Shown in pieces: positions 5,566-7,813 of a DNA stretch of 7,813 bases. A program made the translations under genes and the position numbers. Position 1 is the stretch's first letter. Every line of letters begins with the position of its first letter. Origin of the DNA: Zetaproteobacteria bacterium. Lineage in GTDB: Bacteria > Pseudomonadota > Zetaproteobacteria > Mariprofundales > Mariprofundaceae. The stretch spans positions 1-7,813 of the forward strand of contig JAJRVG010000120.1 in the NCBI GenBank assembly GCA_021545595.1, written 5' to 3'. The notes under the pieces were generated by a model. That model had not been told where the DNA came from. It made no database searches and was given only the letters and a program-made list of their open reading frames with translations.

Positions 5566-6377
5566 ACACTCTCCTTCTTCATGGCATTGCGCATAGCAGA
5601 TGCAGCTTTTTTTAACGCGGCCACCATCGCATTACGGTCACTGCTGTGCTGTGGAATCTGGGTAACAAAATGGCTTCCAACAACCACACCATCTGAAAAT
5701 GCAGCAACCTTTGCAGCCTGTTCAGCGGTTTTCACACCAAAGCCAACACAGATTGGAAGGCTGGAAAACGCACGAATCTTCTCCACCTGTTGCTTAACAG
5801 CAGCAGTCTCGCCCATCTCAGCACCGGTAGTTCCTGTTAATGACACATAGTAAATAAAGCCGTTTGCGGCGTCAGATGCAAGCTTTATTCGCTCATCCGA
5901 TGATGTGGGCGAGAGTAGTAGAATACGATGCAGCCCGTTTTTCTTCAGTGCCCGGTCGCAAACAGCACCCTCTTCAGGGGGAATATCGACAATAAGGACA
6001 CCATCGACACCTGCATCGGCAGCCTGTTTCGAGAAGTCTTCAAAGCCCACGCTATAGGGAACATTGGCATACCCCATCAGCACGATAGATGTGTCCGGAT
6101 AGGCATTGTTAACCTTTGCAGCCAGGGCAAAAACATCCCGGATTGAAGCGCCTGCTTCCAATGCACGCTCACTGGCAGCCTGTATTACCGGGCCATCGGC
6201 CATCGGATCAGAGAAGGGCATACCAATCTCCAGAATGTCCACTCTGCTTGCCAGCGTCAGAAGCAGCTTTTCAGAGGTTGCAACGTCAGGGTCACCTGCG
6301 GTCAGGTAACCAACCAGGGCACTGCGTCCCTCATTACGGCAGCGAGCGAAGCACTCTGCTATACGGTCGCGCTTCAT
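5562..6377 (-). CDS. trpA: Tryptophan synthase alpha subunit
   Basis: TrpA is a cytoplasmic TIM-barrel enzyme that splits indole-3-glycerol phosphate into glyceraldehyde 3-phosphate and indole. The indole is channelled to TrpB in the alpha2-beta2 complex. Its 271 residues match the family (E. coli 268). The catalytic glutamate E50 and aspartate D61 lie in LEIGMPFSDPMADGP. VGYLTAGDP is at 22-30, GVDGVLIVDIPPEE at 123-136, the loop SLTGTTGAE at 179-187 and phosphate-binding GFGV at 212-215. ATG at 6377 has AAGGAG 7 nt upstream, inside the end of trpB, and overlaps the trpB stop (ATGA). This tight coupling fits equal amounts of the two subunits. The 3' end overlaps the next gene in the same way. 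Nothing is truncated or missing. Confidence 0.97.
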   Translation of the reverse strand: MKRDRIAECFARCRNEGRSALVGYLTAGDPDVATSEKLLLTLASRVDILEIGMPFSDPMADGPVIQAASERALEAGASIRDVFALAAKVNNAYPDTSIVLMGYANVPYSVGFEDFSKQAADAGVDGVLIVDIPPEEGAVCDRALKKNGLHRILLLSPTSSDERIKLASDAANGFIYYVSLTGTTGAEMGETAAVKQQVEKIRAFSSLPICVGFGVKTAEQAAKVAAFSDGVVVGSHFVTQIPQHSSDRNAMVAALKKAASAMRNAMKKESV

Positions 6378-7618
6378 GCCTGATCTCCTTCGATCTCACC
6401 ACGCAGCAGGTTGAACACAGTGTCCATATCCTTATCCCCACGACCGGAGAGATTGATCAGAACGATCTGATCGGGATTCATTCCGGCCGCAATGCGGATA
6501 CCCGATGCAAGTGCATGGCTTGACTCAAGTGCAGGGATAATGCCTTCGCTGCGGGTCAGCGTCTTAAATGCTTCCAGTGCTTCGGAGTCAGTCGCCGTAT
6601 CCAGATCAAGGTGACCATCCTCCAGCATCGCAGCCAGTTCGGGACCAACGCCCGGATAGTCCAGACCTGCTGAAATACTGTGGGTTCCCTGAATCTGCCC
6701 CTCATCATTTTCAAGCAGATAGGTGAGATTGCCGTGCAGGATACCCGCTCTTCCAGCAGCCAGCGAAGCGGCATGCTCTCCGCTCTCAAGACCGTGGCCA
6801 GCAGCCTCTACGGCAACCAGACGAACATCATCATCCCTGAATGGATGCAACAGCCCCATGGCATTGGAGCCTCCACCGACACATGCAATTGCAACGTCAG
6901 GCAGTTTCCCGGTCTGAGCCAGACACTGTGCTCTGGCCTCTTGGCCGATGATGACATGGAATTGGCGTACCATCAGTGGATAGGGGTGTGGCCCGGCTAC
7001 GGTGCCGATGATGTAGAAGGTGCTTTCGCAGCTGGCTACCCAGTCGCGCATCGCTTCGTTCAATGCATCTTTCAGGGTGGCACTCCCCGAATCGACAGGA
7101 ATAACGTTGGCTCCCAGCAGCTTCATACGAAACACATTGGGTGCCTGGCGTTCGGTATCTTCACGGCCCATATAGACATCGCACTGCATGCCGAACATGG
7201 CTGCCACTGTTGCCGTTGCAACACCGTGTTGGCCGGCACCGGTCTCAGCAATCACCCGCTTTTTGCCCATGCGGTGGGCCAGCAGCCCCTGCCCAATGGT
7301 GTTGTTGATCTTGTGTGCGCCGGTGTGGGTCAGATCTTCACGCTTCAGGTAGATCCGGGCACCGCCCACCTCTTTTGAGAGGCGCTCTGCATGATAGAGC
7401 GGGGTAGCACGACCAACATAGTTTTTCAGCAGATGGAAACGTTCTTCATGAAACTTCTTATCCTGCCACGCCTCATAAAAAGCCTCCTCCAGCTCCTTGA
7501 GAGGGCCCATCAATGTCTCCGCAGCAAAACGACCACCAAAACGACCAAAATGGCCATTGATATCAGGTGGATGTGAGATATCCAGATTGTAAATCGGGTC
7601 GATCATTGTACTGTCCAT
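6374..7618 (-). CDS. trpB: Tryptophan synthase beta subunit
   Basis: TrpB is the pyridoxal-phosphate subunit that joins indole from TrpA with serine to make tryptophan. Its 414 residues are slightly longer than E. coli TrpB (397), mainly at the N-terminus. GHFGRFGGRFAAETL (22-36) marks the start of the core. The cofactor lysine is K103 in GAHKINN, the catalytic glutamate E125 is in ETGAGQHG (125-132), and GGGSNAMG (248-255) holds the cofactor phosphate. SGRGDKD (391-397) lies near the C-terminus. The start is taken as ATG-7618; the nearest Shine-Dalgarno-like AAGGAT is 14 nt away, longer than ideal, and ATG-7606 (MIDPIYNL) is an alternative. It begins 30 bp after trpF and overlaps trpA by 4 nt. 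Confidence 0.97.
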   Translation of the reverse strand: MDSTMIDPIYNLDISHPPDINGHFGRFGGRFAAETLMGPLKELEEAFYEAWQDKKFHEERFHLLKNYVGRATPLYHAERLSKEVGGARIYLKREDLTHTGAHKINNTIGQGLLAHRMGKKRVIAETGAGQHGVATATVAAMFGMQCDVYMGREDTERQAPNVFRMKLLGANVIPVDSGSATLKDALNEAMRDWVASCESTFYIIGTVAGPHPYPLMVRQFHVIIGQEARAQCLAQTGKLPDVAIACVGGGSNAMGLLHPFRDDDVRLVAVEAAGHGLESGEHAASLAAGRAGILHGNLTYLLENDEGQIQGTHSISAGLDYPGVGPELAAMLEDGHLDLDTATDSEALEAFKTLTRSEGIIPALESSHALASGIRIAAGMNPDQIVLINLSGRGDKDMDTVFNLLRGEIEGDQA

Positions 7619-7648
7619 GATGCTTGGTTTATATCCTTGGGGTTTTGA

Positions 7649-7813
7649 TCAGAAACTTTTCACTCGGGCAACAAATTCACGAAGTTTTGCATCATTTTTG
7701 ATGCCGGGTGAAGTTTCAACGCCTGAGGATACATCCAGCGCAAACCATTGGCGAACTGAAAGTGCCGCTTCAACATTATCTGCATTCAGGCCTCCGGCCA
7801 GAATAAGCGGATG
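7649..7813 (-). CDS. trpF: Phosphoribosylanthranilate isomerase, C-terminal part (cut by window edge)
   Basis: Only the last 54 codons are present; the gene continues beyond the right edge. The reading frame gives HPLILAGGLNADNVEAAL, then ALDVSSGVETSPGIKNDAKL, and ends with VKSF and TGA (7651-7649). The LAGGLN phosphate-binding stretch and the DVSSGVE-x-SPG-x-K signature are diagnostic of the TrpF TIM barrel. TrpF isomerises phosphoribosylanthranilate to the carboxyphenylamino-deoxyribulose phosphate used by TrpC. The trpF-trpB-trpA order, with a 30-bp gap to trpB, supports the call. The missing N-terminus lies outside the window and is not a sign of damage. Confidence 0.93.
   Translation of the reverse strand, partial: HPLILAGGLNADNVEAALSVRQWFALDVSSGVETSPGIKNDAKLREFVARVKSF

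Noticed and set aside
5392..5850. 152-residue open frame antisense to trpA and the phosphodiesterase-like gene
   Set aside because: It is a shadow of two well-supported genes on the other strand, spans their junction and shows no protein family features.
6680..7378. 232-residue open frame antisense to trpB
   Set aside because: It is fully inside trpB on the opposite strand and its sequence mirrors the conserved trpB codons; no recognised domain.
7619..7648. Possible trp leader or attenuator upstream of trpB
   Set aside because: Only a 30-bp gap between trpF and trpB, with no Trp-codon leader or competing hairpins; any attenuator would lie upstream of the operon, outside the window.
1..7813. 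CRISPR array, tRNA, rRNA, prophage or IS transposase
   Set aside because: No regularly spaced repeats, no structural RNA signature and no transposase or phage protein in any frame.

Overview
The window is a stretch of ordinary bacterial chromosome carrying two convergent housekeeping gene groups. Gene content and order (trpF-trpB-trpA ... accD-folC) are typical of Proteobacteria, most like beta-, gamma- or zetaproteobacteria. Base composition looks mid-range by eye, and the genus cannot be fixed from the sequence alone. Every main gene is intact except the last, which runs off the right edge. No phage, IS transposase, CRISPR array, tRNA or rRNA was found.

Left part, plus strand (14-2354): the large and small subunits of acetohydroxyacid synthase (ilvB/ilvI and ilvN/ilvH), the first committed enzyme of valine, leucine and isoleucine synthesis. 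The two genes are separated by about 145 bp of palindrome-rich, repeat-like DNA. A 50-codon open frame crosses this spacer. Its ATG overlaps the ilvB stop and its TGA overlaps the ilvN GTG start. The true ilvN start is the GTG at 1860, behind a perfect AGGAGG. ilvC, a common downstream partner, is not in the window.

Middle (2355-2688): a gene-free convergent spacer filled by a roughly 280 bp repeat-like element made of nested inverted and direct repeats. Its right end folds into a good intrinsic terminator for the minus-strand operon.

Right part, minus strand (7813 down to 2689): trpF (only its C-terminal 54 codons), trpB, trpA, a metallo-beta-lactamase-fold gene resembling class II cyclic-nucleotide phosphodiesterases, accD and folC. 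trpB/trpA and trpA/phosphodiesterase overlap by ATGA, and the other gaps are 21-36 bp, so this reads as one operon. It joins the end of tryptophan synthesis to the carboxyltransferase beta subunit of acetyl-CoA carboxylase (fatty acid synthesis) and to folate (poly)glutamylation. The inserted phosphodiesterase-like gene is the unexpected member. The trp promoter and any leader lie beyond the right edge.

No clearly new system is visible. The points worth a second look are the spacer inside ilvBN, the repeat acting as a terminator, the phosphodiesterase-like gene in the trp-accD-folC operon, and small departures from consensus in IlvB and FolC.
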